Shown here: piece by piece, positions 12,510 through 23,544 of the stretch
How the letters are laid out: each line of letters opens with the position of its first letter
Numbering within the stretch: position 1 is the first letter of the stretch
Origin: Tiliqua scincoides
Taxonomy: Eukaryota; Chordata; Lepidosauria; Squamata; Scincidae
Direction of reading: 5' to 3'
Assembly: GCF_035046505.1 (NCBI RefSeq)
Contig: NC_089824.1
Span: 219,922,596-219,986,595, forward strand
DNA: 64,000 nt
Program-made: the position numbers and the translations under genes
The notes under the pieces: generated by a model
The model's input: the letters and a program-made list of their open reading frames with translations, nothing else
The model's database searches: none
Told to the model about the DNA's origin: nothing

Positions 12510-12640
12510 AGGGTTGCCAACTGTTTCATTTATGCTGCTCCTGTGCCTTTAACAGCAGCCTCAAGCAGGTGAAATATGACAAATACCTATTGCCATGCCA
12601 CAAACAGCCTCACCAGTTAAAAGTATAAGTCAACTGCTGA
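12510..12640. repeat. GGGTTGCCAAC MITE fragment
   Basis: CAGGGTTGCCAACTGTTTCA start, CTTTAACAGCAGCC and AGCAGGTGAA body; related to 12709-12915 and 19689-19895. No right end is seen. Confidence 0.4.
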
Positions 12641-12708
12641 TGAAAACAACAGTAGTAGGGTCAACTAATTTTTTTTTAATAAAAAGGGGGGAAAAAGTGT
12701 CTTAGATG

Positions 12709-12915
12709 TCATTTTGGGTTGCCAACTTTTTACCCAGCCTCTGCAGATTCGTTTTTAACAGCAGCTTGATCTGCTGAGATTAGCAGGCAATCTTATTTAT
12801 CTTCACAATGTAGTTGAAAACATCCTATGTACTCGTATAATTGCTGAACATAAAGTTGCCGTTAACTGCATGAGAGTAGGGCAGGTTGTTTTTATTGGGT
12901 CAGTTGGCAACCCTA
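12709..12915. repeat. GGGTTGCCAAC MITE
   Basis: Inverted ends GGGTTGCCAACTTTT and CAGTTGGCAACCC. No clear target duplication is seen. Confidence 0.5.
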
Positions 12916-13099
12916 ATGCAGAGTTGGGGGAAGGAGCAGCTTTTCAGATTTCAGTAGGAGAAAAAGTGTTGTCTGGGAGGGAGACCTGCAGAAAAGTTCC
13001 AGGTTTACTACCATGAGTAAACTTAGTGCAGTGCATAATTTTAATTCACCCAATAACTTGCAGGTATTTCTGTCTGTCATGTTTGAATTACACGGCAAA

Positions 13100-13200
13100 C
13101 AGCAAACAACACAAAATATTATATGCATTAATAATAATTAATAATAATAATAAATATATTAATAATAATACAATATTATTAAATATTTTTATGCTGCTTT
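13100..13200. repeat. AAT-rich low complexity
   Basis: Imperfect AATAAT runs preceding a repeat that contains GCTTTTCAACAAGAG and AAAGCGGTTTACATAG. Confidence 0.5.
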
Positions 13201-13415
13201 TCAACAAGAGTAGTTCACAAAGCGGTTTACATAGTAAAATAAATCAATGAAATGATTCCCTGTCCCCAAAGGGCCCACAGACTAAAAGAAATGCTGAAGA
13301 GACACCAGCAACAGCCACTGGAAAAGATGTCGCGCTGGGGTGAAGAGGGGCGGTTGCTCCCCTCCTGCTAAATATGAGAGGACACCACTTTAAAAGGTGC
13401 CGCTTTACCCCATTT
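13186..13415 (-). repeat. Interspersed repeat, Bov-B-like tail, unassigned
   Basis: AAAGCGGTTTACATAG, TCCCTGTCCCCAAAGGGCCC and CACCAGCAACAGCCACTGGA form a reptile repeat whose end resembles the Sauria/Bov-B tail. A diverged relative, with the CCAGCAAACAGGCACTGG motif, lies at 30700-30870. Confidence 0.4.
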
Positions 13416-13448
13416 TCAGGGGTAACATCATTGCAACAATACACAATT

Positions 13449-13452
<4 letters not shown>

Positions 13453-13479
<27 letters not shown>

Positions 13480-13811
13480 TACAGTATTTATATACCGCCT
13501 TTCTTGGTCTTTATTCAAGACTTTATTCAAGGCGGTTTACACAGGCAGGCTTATTAAATCCACGCAGGGATTTTTACAAATTGAAAGAAGGTTCTCTCTT
13601 TCAAGAACCACCACATTCAAGATGTTACACTCCGATCTGGTTTAACATTCTGGCCTCCATCCTCCCACACTCCGAGCAGATGGAACAGCTCAGCTGCAGC
13701 TTGCCAGCTGCTTCAAGGTCGCACGGTGCCGGTGGCCTCGAACTGGCGACCTTGTGGATGTTAATCTTCAGGCAAATGGAGGCTCTACCCTCTAGACCAG
13801 ACCTCCTGCCC
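13453..13811 (-). repeat. Sauria-type SINE, full length, with AAT repeat
   Basis: Same structure as 4241-4596 and nearly identical to it: an AAT microsatellite (13453-13479), Bov-B-like tail, body and tRNA-like head in minus sense, ending at CCTCTAGACCAGACCTCC. Confidence 0.87.
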
Positions 13812-13950
13812 TACAGAATTTTACAGAATTTCTCATTTGCAACCACACTATCAAAATATCGTAGTGCAGTCCCGAAGCCCCTGAGCAGTCAGATTTTCCA
13901 GTGTGCTTTTTTTCCCCAGTGTGCTTTTTGGGAGGGCATTTTCCATTCCA

Positions 13951-14220
13951 GGTGCCAGGGCTGGCCCATCCATGAGGCCACTTGAGGTGGTTGCCTTAGG
14001 CAGCAAATTGGCTGGGCCCCATCTCCCCCTCTCATTCCCTGGCCTGGAAAAAGAAAATACAGAAGAGGGAGGGGAAGCTGGTACATCACCAGGCAAGTGG
14101 AGGGTACCATCACCTCAGGCCCCAGGAATCCTTGGGCCGTGGTAGAAAAAGCCCCATCCCATTTCCCAATCCACCATACATCTGATGGCAGAGGGACCCT
14201 GGGTGGGGCTTTCAGTTATA
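13951..14220. other. Possible hAT-like start, otherwise nothing recognised
   Basis: CAGGGCTGGCCCATCCATGA at 13959 resembles the hAT end at 25170 (CAGGGCCAAC ... TTAGGCA) and is followed by TTGCCTTAGGCAGC. No right end or target duplication is evident. Confidence 0.25.
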
Positions 14221-14328
14221 ACCTGGTTTGGGGGTAGATTCATATGGGATGAGACAGTTCTTAAGGAATCCTAATTCTAGACATATTCTAAGAAAATTTG
14301 TTAATTTTATATGCTATAATTTATATTC

Positions 14329-14481
14329 AGCAACTGTTACCCTGCACATGCCTGATCTTGTCTGATCTTGGAAGCTAAGCAGGGTCAGGCCTGGTTAGTA
14401 CCTGGATGGGAGACCGCTTGGGAATACCAGGTGCTGTAGGCTTATACCATAGTCTTTCGAGACTGAAAGTTGCCAACCACC
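14329..14481 (+). repeat. 5S rRNA-derived SINE
   Basis: GATCTTGGAAGCTAAGCAGG, GGATGGGAGACCGCTTGGGA and GTGCTGTAGGCTT are 5S rRNA, including the internal A and C boxes. The tail ATACCATAGTCTTTCGAGAC then CTGAAAGTTGCCAACC is not 5S and recurs in every copy, so this is a SINE and not a 5S gene. Confidence 0.85.
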
Positions 14482-14831
14482 AATTACACTAGCACCCAGG
14501 TTAGTCTTCACCTTCTCTTTAGCAAAAGTTATTGCATACCCTTACAGTTGTCAGCTGACTAGGACAACGTACCCTAATGTGTTGTAGTACTTTTAACAGC
14601 ACCTCAAGCCACAGAAATCAAAGAATGATATGCTGCCCAGAATGCTAATGAACCTCTGTCTGTCCTTCAAGGCACAAGAGCAACTACTGGCAAAACATTG
14701 GCAACTCTTGTGTGTTTAAACATGCACATGTGCCTATTGACATTAAAAAGATCTGGCAAGTTCATAGGAGACGTAGATGTCACAGATGTGACGTGATGGC
14801 TTGTGGGACTCATAGAATCTGGCTGTACAAG

Positions 14832-15146
14832 GATGGGGCTGTTATGCGGTGACAGAGCACCTGTTTTGCATGCAGAAGGTTTGATCTCTGGCAGCATCTC
14901 TAGGTAGGGCTGTCTGCAACCCTAGAGAACTGCCTGTTTCCAGTTTGGGGTAGCCCATACTGAGCTAGGTGGGCTAATGGTCTGACAGTTCATACATATT
15001 CAGAGGCAGTATGCCACTGAATGCAGTAGCATAGTTAGAGGGGGGATGACATGTGTTGCCAGCATGTTGCTGTCACTGCCCAGAATGGCTCCGATGGCAA
15101 GTGGGGGGGCTACTTACACGGCGCATCGTGGCACCTACCATACTTA

Positions 15147-15200
<54 letters not shown>

Positions 15201-15300
15201 CTCTCTGGCTATGCTTTTAGGGCTTATTTCCAGTTTGGGTAGTCCATACTGACCTAGATGGATTGATGGTCTGACAGTTCATACACTCTCAGAGGCACTA
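14832..15300 (+). repeat. tRNA-Ala-like SINE, interrupted
   Basis: The head has GACAGAGCACCTG, TTTTGCATGCAGAAGG and a decayed B box. The body has CCATACTGAGCTAGGTGGGC and TGGTCTGACAGTTCATAC. Body sequence is repeated after the insertion (15230-15300), so a partial duplication accompanies the MITE at about 15022-15215. Confidence 0.55.
15022..15215 (+). mobile_element. MITE of the CAGTGGCATAGC family with expanded CA repeat
   Basis: CAGTAGCATAGTTAGAGGGG at the left and CCCCTCTCTGGCTATGC at the right, with AGAATGGCTCCGATGGCAAG in the centre. A CA microsatellite (about 15148-15199) has grown in the right arm. The target duplication is unclear. Confidence 0.6.
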
Positions 15301-15429
15301 TGCCACGGAATGCCTGTTTCTGGGGGGCAATAGCGGGAAAAGATCATGGACAAAGACATCTGGCATCCCACCTCGGGGAAAAAAGGATGCTGGATTAGAT
15401 GACCCAACAGCAGTGCTCTCTGCTATGTC

Positions 15430-16225
15430 CTTCTTAACACATACACCCATTTAGTTGCTCATCACAAAAGTTCCTGGCTGCCTCAGCAGGCATGAGCTGG
15501 CCTGACCAGAGATGAATAGGTGCTCCTGATTAAGCATGATTTAAGGTCTGAAACACCCTTCAGGCTCTGAAATGTGGGGGTGGGTGCTCCCCCTAAGTGG
15601 CACACCCTAGGTGGGAAAGACTGAATTTTCTCCAGTCATACAACAGTTCTTACAGGAGCCCCGGCTTCACAGAAACAATTGCTCTGTGTCTTTCCCCTAA
15701 GAAGAAGACCCAGCCCTTTTTGAAAGTCAAAAGGGCTGTTTTAGCTTCTCCTGTGAGTTCTGTTGCTTCCTCGCCTGTCCAGCGGTGTCATGGAAATTTT
15801 CACCACCGCCGTTTCTACGAACAAACAGGAAACTCAAGTCTGGTGTGACAGGTTGTAAGAGCCGCCCTGACATAGTGAGGGCCGATAAAAGCAGGTGGAT
15901 GACTGTGGATGAAGATATAGGAGCAGAGGAAGAGGCCAGCCTGATGAGCTTCTCAAAATCAGCAACTTTCCCCCACAGGTAAGGAACACTAACTTTTGGA
16001 TTTTCATTCCTTTTTGTGAAGCTTTTCTATATGCCCTTCAGTGCTCCCACTGAATTTTTCCTGCAGACACAGGTTATATCAGCCCCCACCTTCATTTTTG
16101 GATAACAATCCAAAATCAATCAACAATAAATGGAAGAGATATCTGCAGTGACAGTTCATCTATGCATATCAGAGAAGCCACAGGGGAAGGCCATCACCTT
16201 TGGTCTTCCCTTATGAATTTCCCTG
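15430..16225. other. No gene recognised; isolated splice-donor-like site
   Basis: An open + frame (15785-15982) with DEDIGAEEEASLMSFSKSAT runs to CCACAG/GTAAGG at about 15978, which resembles an exon end. No acceptor or family match is clear, so no exon is called. Confidence 0.3.
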
Positions 16226-16227
16226 AG

Positions 16228-16344
16228 CCAGTGGCATAGCTAGAGGGGGTGCAAAGCAGTAGGTTTTGCAGGGAGCCTCACCGCAGCGTGCAAGCGGCTC
16301 CTCCTCTTCAGAGCCATTCCAGGCAGGGGGGAGCAAAATGGAGG
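16228..16344 (+). mobile_element. CAGTGGCATAGC-family MITE, left half
   Basis: CAGTGGCATAGCTAGAGGGG through AGCAAAATGGAGGC, the left half of the family; the right half is missing. Confidence 0.6.
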
Positions 16345-16671
16345 CATATGTTAATTAGATTGACTGTGGCCTGATCCTGCGAAGCCATTCTATAAAAAAA
16401 AAAATCTGCTTTTGTTCTTTTAAAATAAGTCAAACCAGCTAATAGCATGAAAAATTTAAAATAAAATAACAATTGATTTTTTAAACGTATGAGCATTTTT
16501 ATCCCCTCGCACTTAAGAACTTCTGATGAGACGCTGCTCCAAATTCCATCCTTTAAAGGGTCTTGGTTAGCTTCCATCACAAGCAGTAAGGCCTTCTCTG
16601 TAGCAGCACCAATGCTGCAGAGCTCTACAATGTTAGATGTACAGTCTTCTCCCTACTAACTTTCCAACAGG

Positions 16672-16956
16672 ATCCTTGCCATAGGATGTGGTGATGGCGT
16701 CTAGCCTGGACGCCTTTAAAAGGGGATTGGACAAGTTTCTGGAGGAAAAATCCATTACGGGGTACAAGCCATGATGTGTATGTACAACCTCCTGATTTTA
16801 GAAATGGGCTATGTCAGATGCAAGGGAGGGCACCAGGATGAGGTCTCTTGTTATCTGGTGTGATTCCTGGGCAATTGGTGGGCCGCTGTGAGAAACAGGA
16901 AGCTGGACTAGATGGGCCTATGGCCTGATCCAGTGGGGCTGTTCTTATGTTCTTAA
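16672..16956 (+). repeat. CR1 LINE 3' fragment
   Basis: From TGCCATAGGATGTGGTGATG through the 3'UTR to GTTCTTATGTTCTTA. It has the end of the coding region plus the 3'UTR only. Confidence 0.85.
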
Positions 16957-16987
16957 CAACAGCTACATTTTCTTGTTTCAGTGTCCC

Positions 16988-17075
16988 TTAGGCTACAATC
17001 CACTATACACACTTACCTGGGAGTATGTCCCATTGAAGTCAGTGGAGTTTCCTTCTCAGCAGTTATGTATAACAT
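16988..17075. repeat. Palindromic AGTAAGCCCC-type MITE, decayed
   Basis: CTACAATCCACTATACACAC, TTACCTGGGAGTATGTCCCA and the end GTATAACATTGTG match the short palindromic family. Confidence 0.4.
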
Positions 17076-17189
17076 TGTGCTGTTAGAAAATTAATTGTAT
17101 TTTCTTTCTTGTCCTTCAGTGCATTGCGTTACTGCTTTGTTCAGTTACTTTATTTGGATTTTATAATTTTACGAATGCGTTATTGGGGA

Positions 17190-17262
17190 TTTTTTTTTAG
17201 TTTGTGAACTGCTTTTGAAATTTATTTGAAAAAGCAGTATATAAATTATAAAAATAATTGAA
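17190..17262 (+). repeat. Bov-B/Sauria-type tail fragment
   Basis: GTGAACTGCTTTTGAAATTT and AAAAAGCAGTATATAAATTA match the tail of Sauria-type SINEs. Confidence 0.35.
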
Positions 17263-17429
17263 ACGGTAAAGAAAAAGCCCCAGTCACAGCTGTCCCCATC
17301 TCAGGAGCGGTAGGAGCTCTGCATTAGCCTTGAGCAACTTCAAAAAGCCTCTGTAAAAAGCCACATTGTGACCAGTCGATAAACAGTAACACTGTTACCA
17401 CCTTGAATGCCTCCAACGAGAAGAGGGAG

Positions 17430-17500
17430 GGTCTGCTTTCATGATATGTTGCAGTCCCTGCCATACTTACCGTGTGCCCTCCTGGCTACGCTACTGAGGC
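17430..17500. repeat. CAGTGGCATAGC-family MITE, right end
   Basis: CCATACTTACCGTGTGCCCT then CTGGCTACGCTACTG resembles the right terminus of this MITE family; the rest is lost or diverged. Confidence 0.35.
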
Positions 17501-18048
17501 CAGGCAGACTGTCCTGGGAAGGGAATTCCAAGCAATTGAAATCACAACCCAGAAGGCCCTGCTCCTCATACCTGCCTGTTATATCTCCGGGGGAGGGGGG
17601 CAGAAAGAGGACTCCAGATGTCAAAAACAGTGCACAGGCAGAAAACATAAAAACAGGCGACATGTTTTTATTTGGTTAACCTCTTCTGTTTAAAGAAAAC
17701 CCTCACTGGCCTTGATGCAGATGGCAAAAAATATGGCAACTGGCCAGTCAGAATCTATGCAACCCAGAAACAGCAACCCATGATTTTCTCTGAGAAAAAG
17801 GACATGAGATCTGGCTGCTGGAAGTTGGGGCTGGAAAGATCTACCTTCCAGAATCCTCCATCCCTTTCCTCCCATGCTAGGCTAATTCCTAGCGCGACCT
17901 TTTTTTTGTGTGTGTTTTTTTTTTAACTAGTCCTCTTGCTCAGAAATTGTGTAGGTGACTTTTTCCTGTGTTACTTGCTCCCAAGCCACACCTACTAAAT
18001 TTCTTCTGTGTGTTCCAAAATGCACAAGAGCAGAAGCAGTAAGAAAAG
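17501..18048. other. No gene recognised
   Basis: Short frames only. A T-rich run lies at 17900-17930. Confidence 0.4.
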
Positions 18049-18053
18049 GGGCA

Positions 18054-18241
18054 CAGTGGCATAGCTGGAAGGGGTGCAAAGCAAATAGCACCTCCACTTT
18101 GGAGCTAGGGTATGCCTCTGTTTTGTTCCCGTTGCCTGGAATGGCTCTAAAGGGGAGTGGGAGGGGCTGCTTGCATGCCACAGTGAGGCTCCCTGCAAAC
18201 TTTAGTCTATTGCTTTGCACCCTTTCTAGCTATGCCACTGA
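18054..18241 (+). mobile_element. hAT MITE, CAGTGGCATAGC family
   Basis: Ends CAGTGGCATAGCTGG / CTAGCTATGCCACTG. The flanks AAAGGGGCA and AAAGGGGGCA look like a target duplication altered by one inserted G. Confidence 0.7.
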
Positions 18242-18244
18242 AAG

Positions 18245-19290
18245 GGGGCAAGCCACGTGCTTTAGAGTTGCCATTGGAAGTGACTGAGAACTGCAGTTGG
18301 TCCAACATATACTGCAAGATATGGGACTGGGACTGGGACTGGTCAGATGGAACTTCTCAGTTTTAAGTCAACTGTTTTGGCTTCTGTTGGTCTCTTCCTG
18401 AACACAATCTAAATGTGTTGGTTTGAAATTCTGTGTGGCCCCCCAGCTCCCTGAAGGACTGCCTTCTACAATGTACTGTAAACCTGTCCAATTATTAAAA
18501 TCATCACTTGATTTTTTTTTTAAAAAAAATTCCTTCTCCAGGTGTTGAGGCCTTCAGAGATTAGGCAGGTGGTGATTAGGCAAGAAAACCACCTTCTTGG
18601 CTGTTGTGCCCTTTCTCTGGAATGCCCTCCCAGGGAGGCTCATCTGGCACCAAACTGAATGGCTCTTGGGTGCTGGACACAGACTTTTGCAGTCATCCAG
18701 GGCTTTTAAAATGTTTACCTCTGATGTTGTTATTTGAGCTGCTGGTGTTAGTCTTTTCTCTGTGCTGAGCAGGTTCTTTTGCCACTTTGGGCTGTTATAA
18801 TAGATAAGGCAGCCAGAGATCAGCTCTCCTTTTCAATGCTCCCATTCTGATGGGAGAAAAGGCAGTGGGGGCTCCTTCTGCCCTGGTCCTTCCTACTTCA
18901 TCAGTTAGAAATAATCCCACAGTAATTGGTACGCACCAGGCACTGTACATGTTCCAACTGGAGTAGGGGTAAGTCTGGGAAAGGAGAAGCCGCCATGGCC
19001 TTTTCTCCCATCAGAATGTAAGCATCAAAGGCAAGACTCAGCCAACCAACCATCCAACACCACCCCCCCAAGCCTCATCTGGAGAATCTGTAAGCTGCTG
19101 TTTTAATTTTTTAATTATTATTCTTAACTGTATTATTAAATACAAAAATTGCATTTCCAGTTATTTTGCAAACTGCAAAATAGAAAAGTGGGATAAAACT
19201 GCTTCAGTTAAACCTGTTCTGCAAATGTTCTACCTTAACAATTGACATTAGAAAGAAGCTCAAGCTTAATTATCAGAGAAGTAGTCTTAC
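18245..19290. other. No gene recognised
   Basis: No domain or named repeat was found in this stretch. A T/A-run lies near 18510-18528. Confidence 0.4.
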
Positions 19291-19294
19291 TGGG

Positions 19295-19385
19295 GCTGTG
19301 ATCCTAGCCACACTTTCCTGGGAGTAAGCCTCATTGAGCACAATGGAACATCTGAGCAGACATGCATTAAATTGTACTGCAAGGC
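19295..19385. repeat. Palindromic AGTAAGCCCC-type MITE
   Basis: GTGATCCTAGCCACACTTTC, CTGGGAGTAAGCCTCATTGA and AAATTGTACTGCAAGGC fit the short family, with a diverged right end. Confidence 0.45.
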
Positions 19386-19688
19386 TGGGTAAAATTGGGG
19401 CTCTTTGCCTTGCCTTTCTAAAATAACACCATATTGTATCCATGCAATTTCTCTGTAAAGCTTCAAGCTTTGATAATTGTTTTGAGCACGGAATCCATGT
19501 GTGGCAAAGTCTCAAAGGATCTGTCATTCTCTACACCAGTCAAGAGTTAATTTTGCTGCTTTTTTCAGTCAACACTAAGCCAAAAGAGTTCAGCTGGAAG
19601 TAGAATGAAAAGTGAAAGAGACTGCTGGTATAGTGCCCAGCTCTTGTACAGTTCCCATTCACTAAAATAGGGCATGCATAGAAGACCT

Positions 19689-19895
19689 CAGTCACTGGCA
19701 TGCAGTTAGTTGCCAACTTTTGAACTGCTCCCAACAATTGTGCTTTAGACCTGATCGCACATTATTTGGTGTATAGATGTTGGCAGGTGATGATGTCTGC
19801 CTCCATGCTGGGAAAAGCTTCACCTGCTATGTTCTGCAGATCAAACAAATGCACAGCAGCAGGTATTCATTTCTGATCAGTTGGCAATCCTATGC
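19689..19895. repeat. GGGTTGCCAAC-type MITE
   Basis: Inverted ends AGTTGCCAACTTTTG and GATCAGTTGGCAATCC, with GCTTCACCTGCTATGTTCTG in the body. Confidence 0.45.
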
Positions 19896-19899
19896 TCAA

Positions 19900-20920
19900 G
19901 GGCTTTTTTTTTTTTTTACCAATCTGCTATGTGAAATGAGCTTCTGAGTTACATGGACTTTTCTAATGACATAATGGCTGAGACTAAGAGAACAGACTTT
20001 CCTTACAATTAACAGCAAACCTCATACAATGTGGTTGCTTAACATATTTTTAGAACTCGTAAGCAGTATTTCTGCAAATAACAACCTAAAGTGGTTAAGA
20101 AACAATAAAATTTAACAAATAATATAAATACCATAAAATACCAGAGTACAACAACATACAGAGCTATGCCAGAATAAAATATGCCACAGTAAAAAACAAA
20201 ACTCGGAGCAATAACAGGAGAAGTATGGTCACATCCCAATATTATTAAGAATATTATTAAAATACACTGAAAACAGATGAGGATATTTTCACATCCATCC
20301 ATCAAATTATACACAACAGCCCAGTGATCTAGAAAAGACTTCCCATATAACAACAGGACAGTGAGGAGGGCATCAGACAAGGTCAGATAGAACCTTGGGA
20401 CAGGTTCTGTAGTCAGGGTGCAAGTGCAGCACTAGCCAACTCTCCAGTAGCCGCAGCCAGAGGCACTGGAAGATCTCAGCGGCCGGGAAGGTCCATAAAG
20501 ATAGAAGCAGACCCCTGACTACTCAGGGCTTTCAAAAGCCAAAAAGCCGTTGGAGAACTTGAAAAGTGTTTAACAGGATTCATAACTGGGAACACTGAAG
20601 GAAGGAAATCAATGAAGTGAACATATATGTAAATTTTCGACAGTGATCGGGGGAATTTTCTGGACAATTTGCTTTTCCAAATTCCTTTTGGTTCTAAGCT
20701 GGAAAAAAAACCACCCATATGCCTGCTTTCTCTTAAGTCACAGCAGAAGCTGCTGTGGCTGTTGCCAGTCCTGAAGCAATCTGACCTTCGCAAGAGAACA
20801 TATGAGTGCAAAGAGCAGAGGTGCAGGAAGGAGAACTTGCGTATGTGCTTATGATCTGCTGAATTTCTACTGAAGAGTCTAAGTGGGACACAAAAATTAA
20901 CCCCAGTCAGCGCCCTTCAG
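19900..20920. other. No gene recognised; A/T-rich
   Basis: The hydrophobic minus frame at 20039-20380 (113 codons) follows from AT-rich sequence and has no family signature. The stretch is possibly an old unassigned repeat. Confidence 0.35.
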
Positions 20921-21265
20921 CATAGAGACTCCTGAGCTCAATAGACCCGAGGTCTGACTCAGTCTAAGGAAGTTTCCTTTGCTGCTAAGATCAAACTTTT
21001 CAATCCGACCTTTTACTTTTAGGCATGTTGAACACATCTCTGTGCATAGGATCAGGCTTGCTGCTGAATCCCTGTAAAACAGTAGGGGACCCTTTAAAAC
21101 ACAGCATGGGTGATGGGAGAGGGGAGCAGAACCTTCCCCACTACTTGTTCTCTCTCCATCCACTTCTTGATGCTTTTTGTCAAAGTTGTTTTCCTCCCAG
21201 TCCGGCTCCAATATCAGAAGTGATGGCACCAGGGGGGAAACAGTGATCACCTTTTGGCAGAGCCT

Positions 21266-21460
21266 ATGAAGCTGCCTTTGCCTGAATCAAACCCTTGGCC
21301 CATATATGGATCCATACTTTGTTTACATGAACTGGCAGCCGCTCTCCAGGGTTTCAGACCAAGAGGATCTTTCCCAATATTAGCTGCTGTGTTGTCAGCA
21401 ATGTAACCTGGGATCTTCTGCATGCAAAGCAGGTGTTCTCCCACTGAGCTGCTACAGCCC
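21266..21460 (-). repeat. tRNA-Ala-like SINE
   Basis: In minus sense: GTAGCAGCTCAGTGGGAGAA, TTTGCATGCAGAAGATCCCA and a decayed B box form a tRNA-Ala(TGC)-like head. The body has CTCTCCAGGGTTTCAGACC. A further body fragment of the family lies at 20925-20985. Confidence 0.65.
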
Positions 21461-21637
21461 CTTCCCTAAAGAAAGTGGTGAAGAAAGTTCTGAACTGTGG
21501 TCATTAATGAACAGGATGAATGCCAATAAACTGAAGTTCAATTCAGATGAGGCGAAGGTACTGTTGATGGACAGTTGGACGGTCTAGTAGGGAGGTGGTT
21601 TCAACCTGATCTGGGCAAGACTGCACTTCCCCTAAAG

Positions 21638-21851
21638 TAGTGGGCCCCAAACTATGAGCCAGGGAGCCATGGAAACCAGTCAGGGGAGGGCAGAATATTC
21701 ACAGAAAAATATTCACAAAAATATTAATGGAATATGTACCAAAAAACCCACCACCCAGTACAATATATAGGATTTTAGCCCAATGTGGAGCTGTGGTCAA
21801 TGGCTCAGTAGGTCAAGGGAACCACCAGTTGAAAACATTTAGGAACCACTG
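21638..21851. mobile_element. hAT-like MITE
   Basis: Ends TAGTGGGCCCCAAACTATGA / CATTTAGGAACCACTG. The flanks CCCTAAAG (21630-21637) and ATCCAAAG (21852-21859) agree at 6 of 8 bases. Confidence 0.55.
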
Positions 21852-22269
21852 ATCCAAAGGATGGGGTTCACAGCTTGGGTGTGCTTTTACATCTATTGGA
21901 AGCCACTGTGGCAAAATGCACCCTTCACCAGCTAAGGCTCAACAGTTGTGGACACCTAGGAAACCTCTGAAAGAGTCGCCTCTTGCATGAGCTGTACCAT
22001 TGTAGTAAGCACCGGCAGAAAATTATTGTCTTGGCCTGTAGTGTTTGCCTCCGCTGTTCAGGAACAGCAGCATCAATGTAAAAGCCACTTTCTGAGATGC
22101 TCTTTCATTCTGTTTATGGTTTTGTTGAGTTGGTCATTAATAATTTTAGTGCATTTTAATGGTGTTTTCTGTTTCTCTTTGGAAACACCCTGAAAATATC
22201 TTAAATGACAGGGAAAGGGTTAAGTGTGTGTGCATGTGTCTGTCTCTCTGTCTGTACAAATATCTCAAA

Positions 22270-22625
22270 TTATGAATTAATTACACTGGCCAACATACAA
22301 TTTGCTGTCTTAAAAATTAGACCTATTTCTGGATATATTTGGGGTGCTGATTTCAAAGAATGGCATCTGTTTTGTCCTATCATGTTTAGTTTTGGAGATA
22401 CGGTATAGGCTCATTAATGAATGGTTTAAGCAGCTTTCTTTGAGAAGGAAGCTTCCTCATAAGGAAGTTGCTTCAACCATTCACTAACAAAGTTAAGCTG
22501 TATCTTCGAAACTAGATGCGGTAGGGCAAAACCGATGCCATTTTTGGAATCAGCATCCCAAAGACATATAAATCCACCATAAATTTTGAAAAAGGTGTTT
22601 CACACCCTCAAATTAGCAGGCCTGT
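22270..22625. repeat. Large imperfect foldback element
   Basis: Arm one (about 22325-22440) includes GGGGTGCTGATTTCAAAGAA, TGGCATCTGTTTTGTCCTA and TTTGGAGATAC. Arm two (about 22447-22575) carries the same in inverted order with scattered changes. The centre is the AAGGAAGCTTCCTCATAAGG region. Ends are uncertain. Confidence 0.6.
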
Positions 22626-23085
22626 GTTAGTGCACGTAGCCAGCCTTGAGATATAAGAGAAGGATGCAGAATTCCTTACCGCTGTTTGACGATAAGAGAC
22701 TATAACTCATTTTACTTACTATGCTTATCATTGATAATATTGATAAGATTTCCTAATAAATAGCTCCCCCAGCAAAGATTAAAAAAAAAAAAGGCAAATT
22801 TCTTCCATTGCTTCTCCAAGAAGCCTGCATTATCTTGACCTGCCTGATTATTTTTTTTTTAAGGACTGAATCTGGGAGAGCACAGGCCGGTGCTTTTAAC
22901 TTTGAGTAGATTGTGCCCAATCCATTCCAACAACAACAGCAATAATATTCTCTTAAATCAAATTTGTAAAAATCCACTTCGGAAAGAACAACTGCAAATT
23001 AGAAGGAATAAGCCCAACAAATAATAAAATTTTATTTTATTTTTGGTTACTGTAATGATAAAAAGAGTTCCATGGCATTTTCTGA
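22626..23085. other. No gene recognised; A/T-rich
   Basis: Poly-A and poly-T runs near 22780 and 22850; no recognisable repeat or coding signal. Confidence 0.4.
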
Positions 23086-23230
23086 AATATTTATTTATTT
23101 CTAGAAACTTCTATCTTGCCTTTCAGCCCCACAGGGATCCTTTAAGGTGGGTCAGAATGGTTCAGAGGCAAAGAATAAAATACAGCCAAACAAAATCAAT
23201 TAAACAGTTAAACATTCAATAAAGAACTTC
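23086..23230. repeat. SINE/LINE tail fragment
   Basis: TATTTATTTATTTCTAGAAA, CTTGCCTTTCAGCCCCACAG and GGATCCTTTAAGGTGGGTCA resemble a common reptile repeat tail. Family not assigned. Confidence 0.3.
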
Positions 23231-23544
23231 ACAGAAAACCAAAGCCTGATGGTTAAATGACATGTGATGAAGATGAGTTTTGTCTGGGTGTATTTTTCTC
23301 TTTGTTTAAATAGTGCATTGAGGCATATGAAAAGTGTGAAACTGTGGCAGGGGTGGGGGAACTGTAGCATTTAGCCCCCCACCATGGTTCCTATCCTAAT
23401 TGCACCCCCACTCCCACCACCATGTACTATTTGCACTTAAAAAAACAAAACTTTCAGTTGGAAGTCAAGATTTTTAAAGCTGTAAATCACACACGGGTGT
23501 GCAATAAGGACAGGAACCACATTAGGGAGTTCACTCCTCCCGAT

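Noticed and set aside
14329-14450. A 5S rRNA gene
   Set aside because: The 5' end is diverged and every copy carries the same non-5S tail, in scattered places on both strands. This is a SINE, not a gene array.
15785-15982. Exon ending at CCACAG/GTAAGG
   Set aside because: The donor is good, but there is no convincing acceptor and no recognisable product.
20039-20380. Membrane protein frame of 113 codons (minus)
   Set aside because: The hydrophobic look comes from AT-rich sequence. No family, start context or splice context supports it.
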